Below are positions 17,858 through 26,858 of a stretch of 64,000 nt of DNA, piece after piece. The first letter of the stretch is position 1; every line of letters starts with the position of its first letter. The translations under genes were made by a program, and so were the position numbers. The notes beneath the pieces are model-generated. The model was not told the origin of the DNA and did no database searches. It saw only the letters and a program-made list of their open reading frames with translations. Source of the stretch: CAXBNB01 sp040151475 (GTDB lineage: Bacteria; Bacteroidota; Bacteroidia; Cytophagales; Cyclobacteriaceae); the NCBI RefSeq assembly GCF_040151475.1, contig NZ_JBDKWG010000137.1:62001-126000 (forward strand), in the 5' to 3' direction.

Positions 17858-19441
17858 ATGAACAAATTGCTAAAACATTGTTTTTTATACGTGATCATTC
17901 TGACCACCTTAGCTGGTTGTGCCACAAAAGAAAAAGTTACTGAAGATAAAATTTCTACACAACCGAAGCGTCCCAACATCTTATTTGCATTTGCAGATGA
18001 TCAATCTTGGTTACACACAAGTGTATCAGGCGATAAGGTAGTTCAAACCCCTGCATTTGACAGGGTAGCCAATGAAGGAATAAATTTCACTCACTCATTT
18101 GCAGCTTGTCCTTCTTGTACTCCATCGAGAAGTGCCGTCATCAGTGGTCAGGACATCTGGAGGATTCAGGAAGCTGGTGTACTATTTGGCTCCATTCCCA
18201 AAGATTTAAAAATATATCCACACATGCTTTCAGATGCAGGTTACCATGTGGGATATACAGGCAAAGGATGGTTGCCCGGCAACTATTCTGATCTTGGATT
18301 GGAGAAAGACCCAATTGGCAAGCAATACAATGAAATTTCTGAAGGCCACATTGCCAAGGGGATTACCAATATAAATTATTCAGCCAATTTCAATGAATTT
18401 TTAAAAGACAGAAAAGAAGGTAAGCCATTTTGCTTTTGGTTTGGTTCCAGAGAACCTCACCGGGTGTATGAAGATGGCGCAGGGCTTATGATTGGAAAAA
18501 ACATAGAAGATGTTGATGTTCCACCTTTCTGGCCAGATGTTGATATAGTCAGAAGTGATATTTTGGATTATTACTATGAAATCGAATGGTTTGATTCACA
18601 TCTGGCAAGTATGCTTAAAAAACTGGAAGAAATAGGTGAACTGGACAACACAATAGTAGTAGTCACTTCCGATAATGGCATGCCATTTCCAAGAGCCAAA
18701 ACCACACTATACGATTGGGGTGTGAGAATGCCACTTTCTATCCGTTGGGGAGATAAAGTGAAAGGTGGAAGAACCGTAGATGATTTTGTTTCCCATACCG
18801 ATTTTGCTCCTACTTTCCTTGAAGCAGCGGGAATAGAAATTCCAAAAGAAATGACAGGAAAAAGTTTGTTCCCTATTCTATTTTCTGACAAAGAAGGAAC
18901 CATAGAGAGTAGTAGGAACAAGGTTTTCACGGCTACAGAAAGACATACCTGGTGCAGGCCTGATGGTGCTACCTATCCTGTGCGTGCCATCCGTACCAAA
19001 GATTATTTGTATATCAGAAATTTCGAACCGGATCGCTGGCCAACCGGAGGCCCATCCTTTTGGTCTTCTAACCGCACCTACCATGGAGATGTAGATGCAT
19101 GCCCCACCAAAACATTTATGGTTGATCCTGCCAATCAAAAGAAATACGCTAAAGAGTATGAACTCAGCTTTGGAAAAAGGCCTCTGGAAGAATTGTATAA
19201 AATAGAGAACGATCCGGGACAAATCAACAACCTCTCAAACAACCCGGAATACAAAGAGATCAAAAATAAACTATGGAACGACTTGGAAAATCACCTCAAA
19301 GAAACAGGTGATCCGAGAATAAATGGTGAAGATCCGTGGCAAGCCTACACCTACCACCAAACTGATGGCTTTGGTGCTACATATAATATGAGCCTGTCCG
19401 AAGATATAAGAAATAGACACGCTCTAAGGCCAGGAAACTAA
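17858..19441 (+). CDS. S1-family sulfatase 6, lipoprotein
   Basis: 527 residues from ATG 17858. An in-frame ATG at 17831 would add nine non-signal residues before the basic start MNKLLK, so I prefer the internal one. Lipobox LAGC21. 'RPNILFAFADDQSWLH' gives the metal Asp pair, C87-T-P-S-R is the formylglycine motif, and 'VTSDNGMPFPRAKTTLYDWG' carries the later ligands. This resembles the heparan N-sulfatase-like branch (S1_8 type), including 'GKGWLPGN' and the C-terminal 'RPLEELYKIENDPGQINNL'. That resemblance does not prove N-sulfate specificity. It is followed after 24 bp by sulfatase 7. Confidence 0.92.
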   Translation: MNKLLKHCFLYVIILTTLAGCATKEKVTEDKISTQPKRPNILFAFADDQSWLHTSVSGDKVVQTPAFDRVANEGINFTHSFAACPSCTPSRSAVISGQDIWRIQEAGVLFGSIPKDLKIYPHMLSDAGYHVGYTGKGWLPGNYSDLGLEKDPIGKQYNEISEGHIAKGITNINYSANFNEFLKDRKEGKPFCFWFGSREPHRVYEDGAGLMIGKNIEDVDVPPFWPDVDIVRSDILDYYYEIEWFDSHLASMLKKLEEIGELDNTIVVVTSDNGMPFPRAKTTLYDWGVRMPLSIRWGDKVKGGRTVDDFVSHTDFAPTFLEAAGIEIPKEMTGKSLFPILFSDKEGTIESSRNKVFTATERHTWCRPDGATYPVRAIRTKDYLYIRNFEPDRWPTGGPSFWSSNRTYHGDVDACPTKTFMVDPANQKKYAKEYELSFGKRPLEELYKIENDPGQINNLSNNPEYKEIKNKLWNDLENHLKETGDPRINGEDPWQAYTYHQTDGFGATYNMSLSEDIRNRHALRPGN

Positions 19442-19465
19442 GCATAAAATCTAAAATCAGAGGAA

Positions 19466-21040
19466 ATGAAAACAATAAGGAATAACACCTATTCAATGAC
19501 ATTGATAGCAGGATTGGTATTTTGTCTTTTACTAACCAACTGTTCGGACATTAAAAAAACTGACCAAGAAAAACCCAACATTGTTTTGATCATGGCAGAT
19601 GATATCGGTTTTTCAGATATTGGGGCTTATGGTAGTGAGATCAAAACACCAAACATTGACGGGCTCGCCAACAATGGTATGAAGTTCAAGACATTTTACA
19701 ACATGGCAAAATGTAACCCTACCCGGTCATCAATGCTCACCGGGTTGTACAAAGGCGGAAATGGTGCTGTTCACATTGCAGAATTGACCAGGCAAGCCGG
19801 ATATTATAACATAATGAGTGGCAAAGAACATTTTGATAGCTGGGTACCGGAATACTGTAAAGCTGAAAATGTATTTGACCATTCGTTCTATTTCTGGGCT
19901 ACCACCGAATATTTCCGTCCTCCTTCAGGAGAGTTTGAGCGACCATTTTATTTAGAAGGCCGTGAAATAAAAGCGGAAGAAATAGAATACGAAAAAGCAC
20001 CAATGTACAAAACGGATTTTATCACTGATTATGCTATAAAGTGGTTAGATGAAGCTTTTATGAAAGAAGATCCTTTTTTTCTGTACCTACCCTATCATGC
20101 TGCACATTATCCTCTGCAAGCAAGGCCGGAAGACATAGCGAAATACCGTGGTAAATACCTGAAAGGATGGGATCAATTGCGAGCTGAACGTTTCGAAAAA
20201 ATGAAAGAATTAAAAATACTTCCCCAAAACACCAAATTGAGTGCAGCAGAAGGAAATTTAAATAAAATCAGAGGACCATTCGTTCCGAGCTATACCGACT
20301 ACTACCCATGGGAAGGACTATCTGACGCTCAAAAGGATTCACTTGATCTGGAAATGTCCGTGTTTGCTGCGATTATCGACCGTATGGATCAAAACATTGG
20401 AAGGGTTTTGGATAAACTCAAAAAGAATGGGAAATTGGAAAATACATTGATCATATTCTTGGTTGACAATGGATCTTGCCCTTTCTATTCTAACAAAATA
20501 AAAGAAGTACAGCCGGGTCCTGCCAACTCCTATTGGAGCTTAAGATCTACATGGGCCAACCTTGGAAACACGCCTTTCAGACAATACAAACAAAGTGGCT
20601 ATGAAGGTGGAAGCCACACACCATTTATTGTCAGTTGGCCGGGTGTGATCCAGCCCGGAACTATCACAGATCAGCCTGGTCATGTTGTCGATATTGCCCC
20701 TACATTTCTTGATATTTTAGATACTAAATACCCTGAAACTATCAATGGACATCCAACCATACCACTACATGGAGGCTCATTGTTACCTATATTCAAAGGA
20801 GAAAAACGAAAAGAACCTGATTTTTTCATCTCTGGATTTACAGAAAAATTCAGAATGTTTAGAAGTGGCGAGTGGAAAATTGACAGAATGAATGGTGAAG
20901 ACTGGGAGTTGTATCACATCAAAGAAGACGGAGCAGAAACGAATAATCTTGCGCAACAATTGCCGGAAAAATTAAAAGAGTTAACCCGTAAGTACGAACA
21001 AGTGAGAACAAGTGTGAATTTATCAAATGACTCCAAGTGA
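19466..21040 (+). CDS. S1-family sulfatase 7, lipoprotein
   Basis: 524 residues, lipobox LLTNC26. 'KPNIVLIMADDIGFSDIGAYG' with the metal Asp pair and C83-N-P-T-R, an intact formylglycine motif, mark an arylsulfatase. 'MSGKEHF' replaces the more usual GKWHxG. 'FLVDNGSCPFYSN' and 'YEGGSHTPFIVSWPG' follow. An insertion of roughly 60 residues (about 240-300, 'RFEKMKELKILPQNT' to 'YPWEGLSDAQKDSLDLE') lies before the DRMDQNIG helix, as in larger Bacteroidota arylsulfatases. It is the last gene of the locus; 126 bp and unrelated genes follow, so the operon probably ends here, although I see no clear terminator hairpin. Confidence 0.92.
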   Translation: MKTIRNNTYSMTLIAGLVFCLLLTNCSDIKKTDQEKPNIVLIMADDIGFSDIGAYGSEIKTPNIDGLANNGMKFKTFYNMAKCNPTRSSMLTGLYKGGNGAVHIAELTRQAGYYNIMSGKEHFDSWVPEYCKAENVFDHSFYFWATTEYFRPPSGEFERPFYLEGREIKAEEIEYEKAPMYKTDFITDYAIKWLDEAFMKEDPFFLYLPYHAAHYPLQARPEDIAKYRGKYLKGWDQLRAERFEKMKELKILPQNTKLSAAEGNLNKIRGPFVPSYTDYYPWEGLSDAQKDSLDLEMSVFAAIIDRMDQNIGRVLDKLKKNGKLENTLIIFLVDNGSCPFYSNKIKEVQPGPANSYWSLRSTWANLGNTPFRQYKQSGYEGGSHTPFIVSWPGVIQPGTITDQPGHVVDIAPTFLDILDTKYPETINGHPTIPLHGGSLLPIFKGEKRKEPDFFISGFTEKFRMFRSGEWKIDRMNGEDWELYHIKEDGAETNNLAQQLPEKLKELTRKYEQVRTSVNLSNDSK

Positions 21041-21166
21041 AATGAACAAATGTAGTTATGCTATAATCAATGGATTACTTTTCCACACTTCCTTTTAATT
21101 CTCTCTTTTGCTTCTATCTTCGCCAACTCATTTAAAATATTTTCAATTCAAAAATTACAAGGCAAG

Positions 21167-21691
21167 ATGAAAACATGGTATTCGTGCAAAGTAAAGCATG
21201 CAGTGACAACAGAAGACGGAAGGATGAAACAGGTAACAGATACCTTTTTGGTTGACGGAGTATCGTTTACTGATGCTGAAAAGAGAATATATGAAATAAG
21301 TGAAAGAGATATTCGGGGTGAATTCATGATAACCAATATTGCTAAAACCAATATTTCTGAAGTCATCAACTACGAAGATTCCGAGACATGGTTCAAATGT
21401 AAAGTAGCTTATGTCACCATAGATGAAGAAGCCCAAAAGGAAAAAAAAATCAATAATTATTTTCTGGTTGGGGCAGACAATGCCAAAATAGCTTACGACA
21501 GAATTGAGGACAATTTGAGTTCAATGATGGTACCTGTAGAAATTCCTTCCATTGCTCAAACCACTTTTGTTGACGTATTTCCATTCAATGAAGAAGAACT
21601 GAATCAATCAGTACCCGATAATTTTGTACCAGTAAATGAAGCTAATAACACCATAGAGGAGCATCAAGAAAAAGAACAATTGCAAGATTAA
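21167..21691 (+). CDS. DUF4494-family protein
   Basis: 174 residues, no signal peptide or membrane segment. The opening 'WYSCKVKHAVTTEDGRMKQVTDTFLVDGVSFTDAE' is followed by an internal near-repeat, 'WFKCKVAYVTIDEEAQKEKKINNYFLVGADN', so the protein looks like two copies of one small beta-rich fold. I recognise it as the DUF4494 family, widespread in Bacteroidota and of unknown function. The last 35 residues are acidic and Gln/Glu-rich. It stands alone between the sulfatase locus and acpP, with 126 bp before it and 270 bp after it. Confidence 0.75.
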   Translation: MKTWYSCKVKHAVTTEDGRMKQVTDTFLVDGVSFTDAEKRIYEISERDIRGEFMITNIAKTNISEVINYEDSETWFKCKVAYVTIDEEAQKEKKINNYFLVGADNAKIAYDRIEDNLSSMMVPVEIPSIAQTTFVDVFPFNEEELNQSVPDNFVPVNEANNTIEEHQEKEQLQD

Positions 21692-21899
21692 ATAGTCAAA
21701 ACAAAAGCCTCAACAATATAGCAGGTATCCAATGTATATAAAATTAAAGAGGCAACAACAAACAAATATTTACTACTATTCACTCAATGATTTGTTATTT
21801 CAAGCATGAAAATCGAGGTACAATTATTAGTGATTAATAGCCTTTCCAGACCTGCAAGAAGCATATAATTCAAGGGGGTTTAAGATTGGCAATATTTGT

Positions 21900-21931
21900 T
21901 TTGGCATTAATTGTTTTAATGTATTTCTTTG
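21900..21931 (+). promoter_or_regulatory. Bacteroidota-type promoter for acpP-fabF
   Basis: TTTG at 21900-21903 is followed after 20 nt by TTTCTTTG at 21924-21931, one base off the TANNTTTG -7 element. Transcription would begin near 21938, giving a leader of about 24 nt before the acpP ATG. Confidence 0.45.
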
Positions 21932-21961
21932 CACATATTTTTTAAACCAAATATTAATATA

Positions 21962-22198
21962 ATGTCAGAAATAGCACAAAAAGTAAATTCAATTATTATT
22001 GACAAGCTTGGAGTTGAAGAATCTGAAGTAACGCCAGAGGCAAGCTTCACTAACGATCTAGGTGCGGATTCATTGGATACAGTGGAGCTCATCATGGAAT
22101 TTGAAAAAGAATTTAATATATCTATTCCAGATGATCAGGCTGAAAACATTGGTACTGTAGGTCAGGCTATCGCATATCTGGAAGAAAACGTAAAGTAA
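21962..22198 (+). CDS. acpP: Acyl carrier protein
   Basis: 78 residues, very acidic. The phosphopantetheine attachment site is S37 within 'DLGADSLDTVELIMEFE', the universal ACP signature. ACP carries growing acyl chains in type II fatty acid synthesis in the cytoplasm. The frame is open further upstream to a TTG at 21929, but the ATG at 21962 gives the standard family length and start (MSEIAQKV). fabF follows after 26 bp, then rnc, the standard Bacteroidota gene order. A promoter-like sequence lies directly upstream. Confidence 0.97.
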   Translation: MSEIAQKVNSIIIDKLGVEESEVTPEASFTNDLGADSLDTVELIMEFEKEFNISIPDDQAENIGTVGQAIAYLEENVK

Positions 22199-22224
22199 TT
22201 TTCTATTTTCGAAAGAATTAATTT

Positions 22225-23478
22225 ATGCAATTAAAACGAGTTGTTGTAACTGGCATTGGGGCATTAACACCTATTGGAAACAATGCACAAGAATATTGGG
22301 ACGGTTTGTCAAATGGAGTAAGTGGCGCAGCGCCAATTACACGATTCGATGCAGAAAAATTCAAAACAAGATTTGCTTGTGAAATAAAAGGCTATGATGT
22401 GAATGATTTCTTTGATAGAAAAGAAGCTCGCAAAATGGATCCTTTCACTCAATATGGCATGATCGTAGCAGATCAGGCAATGGCCGATTCAGGATTAGAT
22501 ACTACCAAAATCAATCTTGACCGGGCTGGTGTTATCTGGGGAGCAGGTATTGGAGGGCTCAAGTCCTTTCAGGATGAAGTAATAAATTTTGCCAATGGCG
22601 ATGGTACTCCCAGATACAATCCTTTCTTCATTCCAAAAATGATAGCAGATATCGCTCCCGGAATGATTTCTATCAAACACGGTTTTAGAGGCCCTAATTT
22701 TACCACAGTAAGTGCCTGTGCCTCAGGAACCAACGCCATCATCGATTCATTCAATTATATCCGACTGGGAATGGCTGATCTTTTCCTCACCGGAGGATCT
22801 GAAGCAGCAGTTACCGAGTCTGGTGTTGGTGGATTCAATGCACTCAAGGCATTGTCTGAAAGAAACGACTCACCGGAAACTGCCTCAAGGCCATTCGACA
22901 AAGATCGAAATGGATTTGTGTTAGGAGAAGGTGGTGCCAGTTTGGTTCTGGAAGAATACGAACATGCTAAGGCAAGAGGGGCTAAGATTTACGCTGAAAT
23001 GATAGGATGTGGTATGTCTGCAGATGCCTATCACATGACAGCACCACATCCGGAAGGTATTGGAGCAACAAACGTAATGCTTAATGCACTCAAAGATGCC
23101 AACATTCCACTGACCGACGTTGATTATATCAATGTACATGGAACATCCACTCCTCTGGGAGATGTCAGTGAAACCAAAGCGATACAGGCTGTATTTGGCG
23201 AACATGCCTACAACCTTAATATCAGCTCAACAAAATCAATGACTGGTCACCTGCTTGGTGCTGCCGGAGCAATCGAAGCTGCCGCTTGTATCATGGCCAT
23301 TCAAAACCAAACTATCCCACCAACCATCAATCACTTTACTGATGATGAGGAGTTTGATCCTAAACTAAACTTTACTTTCAACAAAGCCCAAAAGCGTAAA
23401 GTTAACATAGTCCTAAGCAACACATTTGGCTTTGGAGGACATAATACTTCTATTATATTCCGTAAATTTGAGGAATAA
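22225..23478 (+). CDS. fabF: Beta-ketoacyl-ACP synthase II
   Basis: 417 residues, normal FabF length. The condensing-enzyme catalytic triad is C165 (SACASG), H305 (NVHGTSTPLGD) and H342 (KSMTGHLLGAAG). The N-terminus 'RVVVTGIGALTPIGNN' and C-terminus 'NTFGFGGHN' are standard. It elongates acyl-ACP using malonyl-ACP and contributes to unsaturated and temperature-adapted chain lengths. It lies between acpP and rnc and is surely co-transcribed with acpP. Confidence 0.98.
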   Translation: MQLKRVVVTGIGALTPIGNNAQEYWDGLSNGVSGAAPITRFDAEKFKTRFACEIKGYDVNDFFDRKEARKMDPFTQYGMIVADQAMADSGLDTTKINLDRAGVIWGAGIGGLKSFQDEVINFANGDGTPRYNPFFIPKMIADIAPGMISIKHGFRGPNFTTVSACASGTNAIIDSFNYIRLGMADLFLTGGSEAAVTESGVGGFNALKALSERNDSPETASRPFDKDRNGFVLGEGGASLVLEEYEHAKARGAKIYAEMIGCGMSADAYHMTAPHPEGIGATNVMLNALKDANIPLTDVDYINVHGTSTPLGDVSETKAIQAVFGEHAYNLNISSTKSMTGHLLGAAGAIEAAACIMAIQNQTIPPTINHFTDDEEFDPKLNFTFNKAQKRKVNIVLSNTFGFGGHNTSIIFRKFEE

Positions 23479-23507
23479 CAAGTTCTACAATTTAAAGTTT
23501 TTGCAGT

Positions 23508-24224
23508 CTGTTTGGTCTAAATAAATCTACGAATAAGGATTACCAGAAACACTTAAAAAGTATTATTGGCAGTAATCCATCCAATCTGGAATTATACTTT
23601 CTTGCGATGCGTCATAGTTCGGCAGGAACAGAGGAACGCAAAGGATTTATTGAATCTAATGAAAGGCTTGAATACCTTGGTGATGCCGTGCTGAGTATGG
23701 TAATAGCTGAGTTTCTATTCACCAAATTCCCACTAAAAGACGAAGGGTTTCTCACAGAAATAAGATCAAGAATTGTTAACCGGGAAAGCCTAAACAATCT
23801 GGCTCGCACTATTGGATTGTCTGAACTCATCCAGTACAATGGTATCCAAAACACCAAAAGTCAATCTTTTAAATCTATCTATGGCAATGCCCTTGAAGCA
23901 CTTATAGGTGCCGTTTTTTTAGATAAAGGGCATAAATTCTGTAGAACATTCATTCTAAAAAAGCTGATCATACCGCATTTTGATATTACACATGTAATCA
24001 ACAATGACAACAACTTTAAGAGTAAAATCATTGAATGGTCACAGAAAGAAAACAAAAATGTATCATTCAGAGTAGTCGAAATAGACTCTGATAAACACTA
24101 CAAAAGATTTGAAGCCAGTGTTGTGCTCGATAAAAAAACAATCAAAAAAGGCTATGGCCTAACCAAGAAAAAAGCAGAACAAGATGCTGCCGAAAAATCT
24201 TGTGAGCTATTAAAAATAAAATAA
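23508..24224 (+). CDS. rnc: Ribonuclease III with no conventional start codon at the expected position
   Basis: The RNase III signature 'ERLEYLGDAVLSM', the second catalytic Glu in 'GNALEALIGAVFLD' and a C-terminal dsRNA-binding domain ending 'KKKAEQDAAEKSCELL' are all present. The first ATG in frame is at 23607 (205 residues), but recognisable RNase III sequence continues upstream in the same frame (KDYQKHLKSIIGSNPSNLELYFLA) back to a stop at 23493. No ATG, GTG or TTG occurs between 23496 and 23606, so the full-length protein would need a non-canonical start. I use CTG 23508 as the best candidate, giving about 238 residues, close to family length. Other explanations are an indel in the reads or real loss of the native start. 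The enzyme processes rRNA and other double-stranded RNA. Confidence 0.8.
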   Translation: MFGLNKSTNKDYQKHLKSIIGSNPSNLELYFLAMRHSSAGTEERKGFIESNERLEYLGDAVLSMVIAEFLFTKFPLKDEGFLTEIRSRIVNRESLNNLARTIGLSELIQYNGIQNTKSQSFKSIYGNALEALIGAVFLDKGHKFCRTFILKKLIIPHFDITHVINNDNNFKSKIIEWSQKENKNVSFRVVEIDSDKHYKRFEASVVLDKKTIKKGYGLTKKKAEQDAAEKSCELLKIK

Positions 24225-24247
24225 TAGCTGCATAATTGCTATTATTT
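24219..24247 (+). terminator. Weak hairpin at the rnc stop codon
   Basis: AAATAATAGC at 24219-24228 pairs exactly with 24238-24247 across a 9-nt loop. The stem overlaps the rnc stop codon, is AT-rich, and only a short T-containing tract follows, so termination here may be partial. Confidence 0.45.
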
Positions 24248-24354
24248 CACTTCATATTCCCACACTACTCGCTCCTATTCAAATATATTTGCAACATCTA
24301 AATTGTTTGCAACTATTTGCATTTGTCAGACAATATTTTCAATAACAAATAACA

Positions 24355-26238
24355 ATGCCTGATACACACCCTCACACTTCAAAAGAAGGATTTATCAAGA
24401 TAGGTGGAGCTTGCCTCAACCAGACTCCTATTGACTGGAAAAATAATTTTGAAAATATAGTTGATACCATTTCCTCTGCAAAAAAGGGAGAAGTAAAGAT
24501 ATTATGTCTGCCTGAATTATGCATTACAGGATACGGATGTGAAGACTTGTTTTTGAGCGATTGGGTTTCGGAAAAAGCATTAAGTCTTTTATATCAAATA
24601 GTTCCCTTTTGTGAAAATATTGCAGTAGCAGTCGGTTTACCCCTTGTTTTTGACGGTAAAGTTTATAACACTGCATGTCTGATTCAGAATAAAGAAATCA
24701 AAGGTTTTTATGCCAAACAGTTTCTGGCAAACGATGGTGTGCATTATGAAAAAAGGTGGTTCACAGCATGGGAGCAAGGACACAATGTCGATATCAATCT
24801 GCAAGGAAAAGCATACCCATTAGGAGATATTACTTTCGACCTATACGGAGTGAAGACCGGATTTGAAATATGTGAAGATGCGTGGCATCACGACAGGCCG
24901 GCATGTCGCTTGTATGAAAAAGGAATCCAATTGATCTTAAATCCCAGTGCAAGTCATTTTTCTTTTGGAAAAAACAAAATAAGAGAAGAGTTGGTCAGAT
25001 CAAGCAGCAAGAATTTTGAATGCTACTATATGTATGTGAATCTGTTGGGAAATCAATCGGGCAGGATAATTTATGACGGAGATATACTTATTGCCAATCG
25101 GGGAGAATTGATCGGTAGAAATAAAAGACTTTCTTTTCATAAATTTAACCTGCTGGCCTGTGAAATAAACTCAGATAACAAAACACATGTTCCTAATGTT
25201 GAAGAAGATTGGAATGGTAAGAATATAGAATTTACCAGAGCCACCTCATTGGGTTTTTTTGATTATTTAAGAAAGAGTCGAACCAAGGGATTTACATTAT
25301 CTCTTAGTGGCGGTGCTGATTCTTCTTCCATTGCTGTTTTAGTGGCTGAAATGGTTAGAAATGGTGTTGAAAACCTTGGAGAGGAAGTTTTTCTTAAAAA
25401 CCTAAATCTGACCAACCTCAATTTTGATTCAGAAAAGCGCACTGAAAGAAATCAAATAATAGTAGGTCAACTATTGACAACTGCTTATCAGGGAACAAAA
25501 AATTCTTCAAAAGACACTTTTGAATCGGCTCAAGAATTGGCAAAGTCTATCGGAGCGATTTTTTACAATTGGAATATTGACAATATTGTAAAAGAAAATA
25601 CAGATATCATCCAAAATGCCATTGACAGAAAACTAGAATGGACAAATGATGACATTGCCTTGCAAAACATTCAGGCCAGATCCCGGTCACCAATCATTTG
25701 GATGTTGGCAAACATTAAAGGACAAATCCTGTTGACAACCTCTAACCGAAGTGAAGGCGATGTTGGATATACAACTATGGATGGAGATACAAGTGGAAGT
25801 TTTGCTCCGATTGCGGGAGTTGACAAAGAGTTTATTCTCGACTGGCTCAAATATGCAGAAAAAGAGTTGGGATACGTAGGTCTGAAAGCTGTCAACAGCT
25901 TATCTCCTTCTGCTGAACTACGCCCCTCAAATATGGATCAGACCGATGAATCCGATCTGATGCCCTACCCTGTTTTAAGGTCTATCGAATATTTTGCCAT
26001 CAGAAACCATCAATCTCCAAAAGCCACATTCAAAGCTGTGAAATCAGAATTTGAAATTGATTCAGAAGTATTAAAAGGCTATGTTAGGAAATTTTTCAGA
26101 CTTTGGTCTATCAATCAATGGAAAAGAGAACGCCTCGCTCCTTCTTTTCATTTGGACGATTTCAATGTAGATCCAAAAACCTGGTGTAGGTTTCCTATTT
26201 TATCAGGAAGCTTCAAAGAAGAATTGAAAGATTTATAA
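24355..26238 (+). CDS. nadE: Glutamine-dependent NAD+ synthetase
   Basis: 627 residues with two domains. The N-terminal nitrilase-type glutaminase (about 12-280) has the Glu in 'LCLPELCITGYG', the Lys region 'YAKQFLANDG' and the nucleophilic Cys in 'FEICEDAWH'. The C-terminal NAD synthase domain (about 300-600) has the pyrophosphate-binding loop 'SLSGGADSSS' and 'TTSNRSEGDVGY'. It amidates deamido-NAD with glutamine-derived ammonia and ATP. Length is normal for the two-domain enzyme. It runs convergently into maf, with three bases between the stop codons. The 130 bp upstream is AT-rich with several TTTG elements but no clear promoter. Confidence 0.96.
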   Translation: MPDTHPHTSKEGFIKIGGACLNQTPIDWKNNFENIVDTISSAKKGEVKILCLPELCITGYGCEDLFLSDWVSEKALSLLYQIVPFCENIAVAVGLPLVFDGKVYNTACLIQNKEIKGFYAKQFLANDGVHYEKRWFTAWEQGHNVDINLQGKAYPLGDITFDLYGVKTGFEICEDAWHHDRPACRLYEKGIQLILNPSASHFSFGKNKIREELVRSSSKNFECYYMYVNLLGNQSGRIIYDGDILIANRGELIGRNKRLSFHKFNLLACEINSDNKTHVPNVEEDWNGKNIEFTRATSLGFFDYLRKSRTKGFTLSLSGGADSSSIAVLVAEMVRNGVENLGEEVFLKNLNLTNLNFDSEKRTERNQIIVGQLLTTAYQGTKNSSKDTFESAQELAKSIGAIFYNWNIDNIVKENTDIIQNAIDRKLEWTNDDIALQNIQARSRSPIIWMLANIKGQILLTTSNRSEGDVGYTTMDGDTSGSFAPIAGVDKEFILDWLKYAEKELGYVGLKAVNSLSPSAELRPSNMDQTDESDLMPYPVLRSIEYFAIRNHQSPKATFKAVKSEFEIDSEVLKGYVRKFFRLWSINQWKRERLAPSFHLDDFNVDPKTWCRFPILSGSFKEELKDL

Positions 26239-26241
26239 AGG

Positions 26242-26820
26242 TCATTGTTTAGGAAAAATCCCGAATTTATTTTTCAAACAATCATATACTTTGTGTATTG
26301 GTAATCCCATTACATTATAAAAAGAACCTTCTATTTTGTCGATAGCTACCATTCCGATCCATTCCTGAATCCCGTAGGCTCCAGCTTTGTCATAAGGTTT
26401 ATAATTGTCAATATAGTACTCTATCTCTTGAGCAGTAATTGGCTTGAAATAAACTTTAGTTGTATCGTCAAAAGAAATAGATTTTGTATCAGAAGAAATG
26501 CAAACTCCCGTAATCACGAGGTGAGAACCATCCGACATACTTTGCAGCATTGATCTGGCTTCATCTGCATTTTTAGGCTTACCAAGTATTTGGTCGTTGG
26601 CAATGACAACTGTATCTGAAGTAACTACTATTTCCTGATCCAATAATTTGCGGTATTCTATATTCTTTTTCTCAGCCAGATATTTTGCAACGTCCAAAAT
26701 AGGCATACTTTCATCAACGGACTCATCTACATCCTGGGTAAATACTTCGAATTTGAACCCTGCCTGCGCCATCAATTCCTGTCTCCTTGGTGAATTAGAA
26801 GCCACTATTAGTTTATTCAT
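26242..26820 (-). CDS. maf: Maf-family nucleoside triphosphate pyrophosphatase
   Basis: 192 residues. The start 'LIVASNSPRRQELMAQAG' is the Maf signature. 'VVTSDTVV', 'KPKNADEARSMLQSMSDGSH', 'YDKAGAYGIQ' and the C-terminal 'IEGSFYNVMGLP' match the YhdE-type subgroup, which hydrolyses dTTP/UTP and modified pyrimidine nucleotides. It lies 38 bp downstream of the biotin carboxylase gene on the same strand and is probably co-transcribed with it. Start ATG is unambiguous. Confidence 0.93.
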   Translation of the reverse strand: MNKLIVASNSPRRQELMAQAGFKFEVFTQDVDESVDESMPILDVAKYLAEKKNIEYRKLLDQEIVVTSDTVVIANDQILGKPKNADEARSMLQSMSDGSHLVITGVCISSDTKSISFDDTTKVYFKPITAQEIEYYIDNYKPYDKAGAYGIQEWIGMVAIDKIEGSFYNVMGLPIHKVYDCLKNKFGIFPKQ

Positions 26821-26858
26821 TCCTTATATTATGTTTGATTTTTTGGTTGAAACCACTA

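Noticed and set aside
21929..21961. 11-residue N-terminal extension of ACP from a TTG
   Set aside because: It overlaps the predicted promoter element and has no counterpart in ACPs; the ATG at 21962 gives the standard protein.
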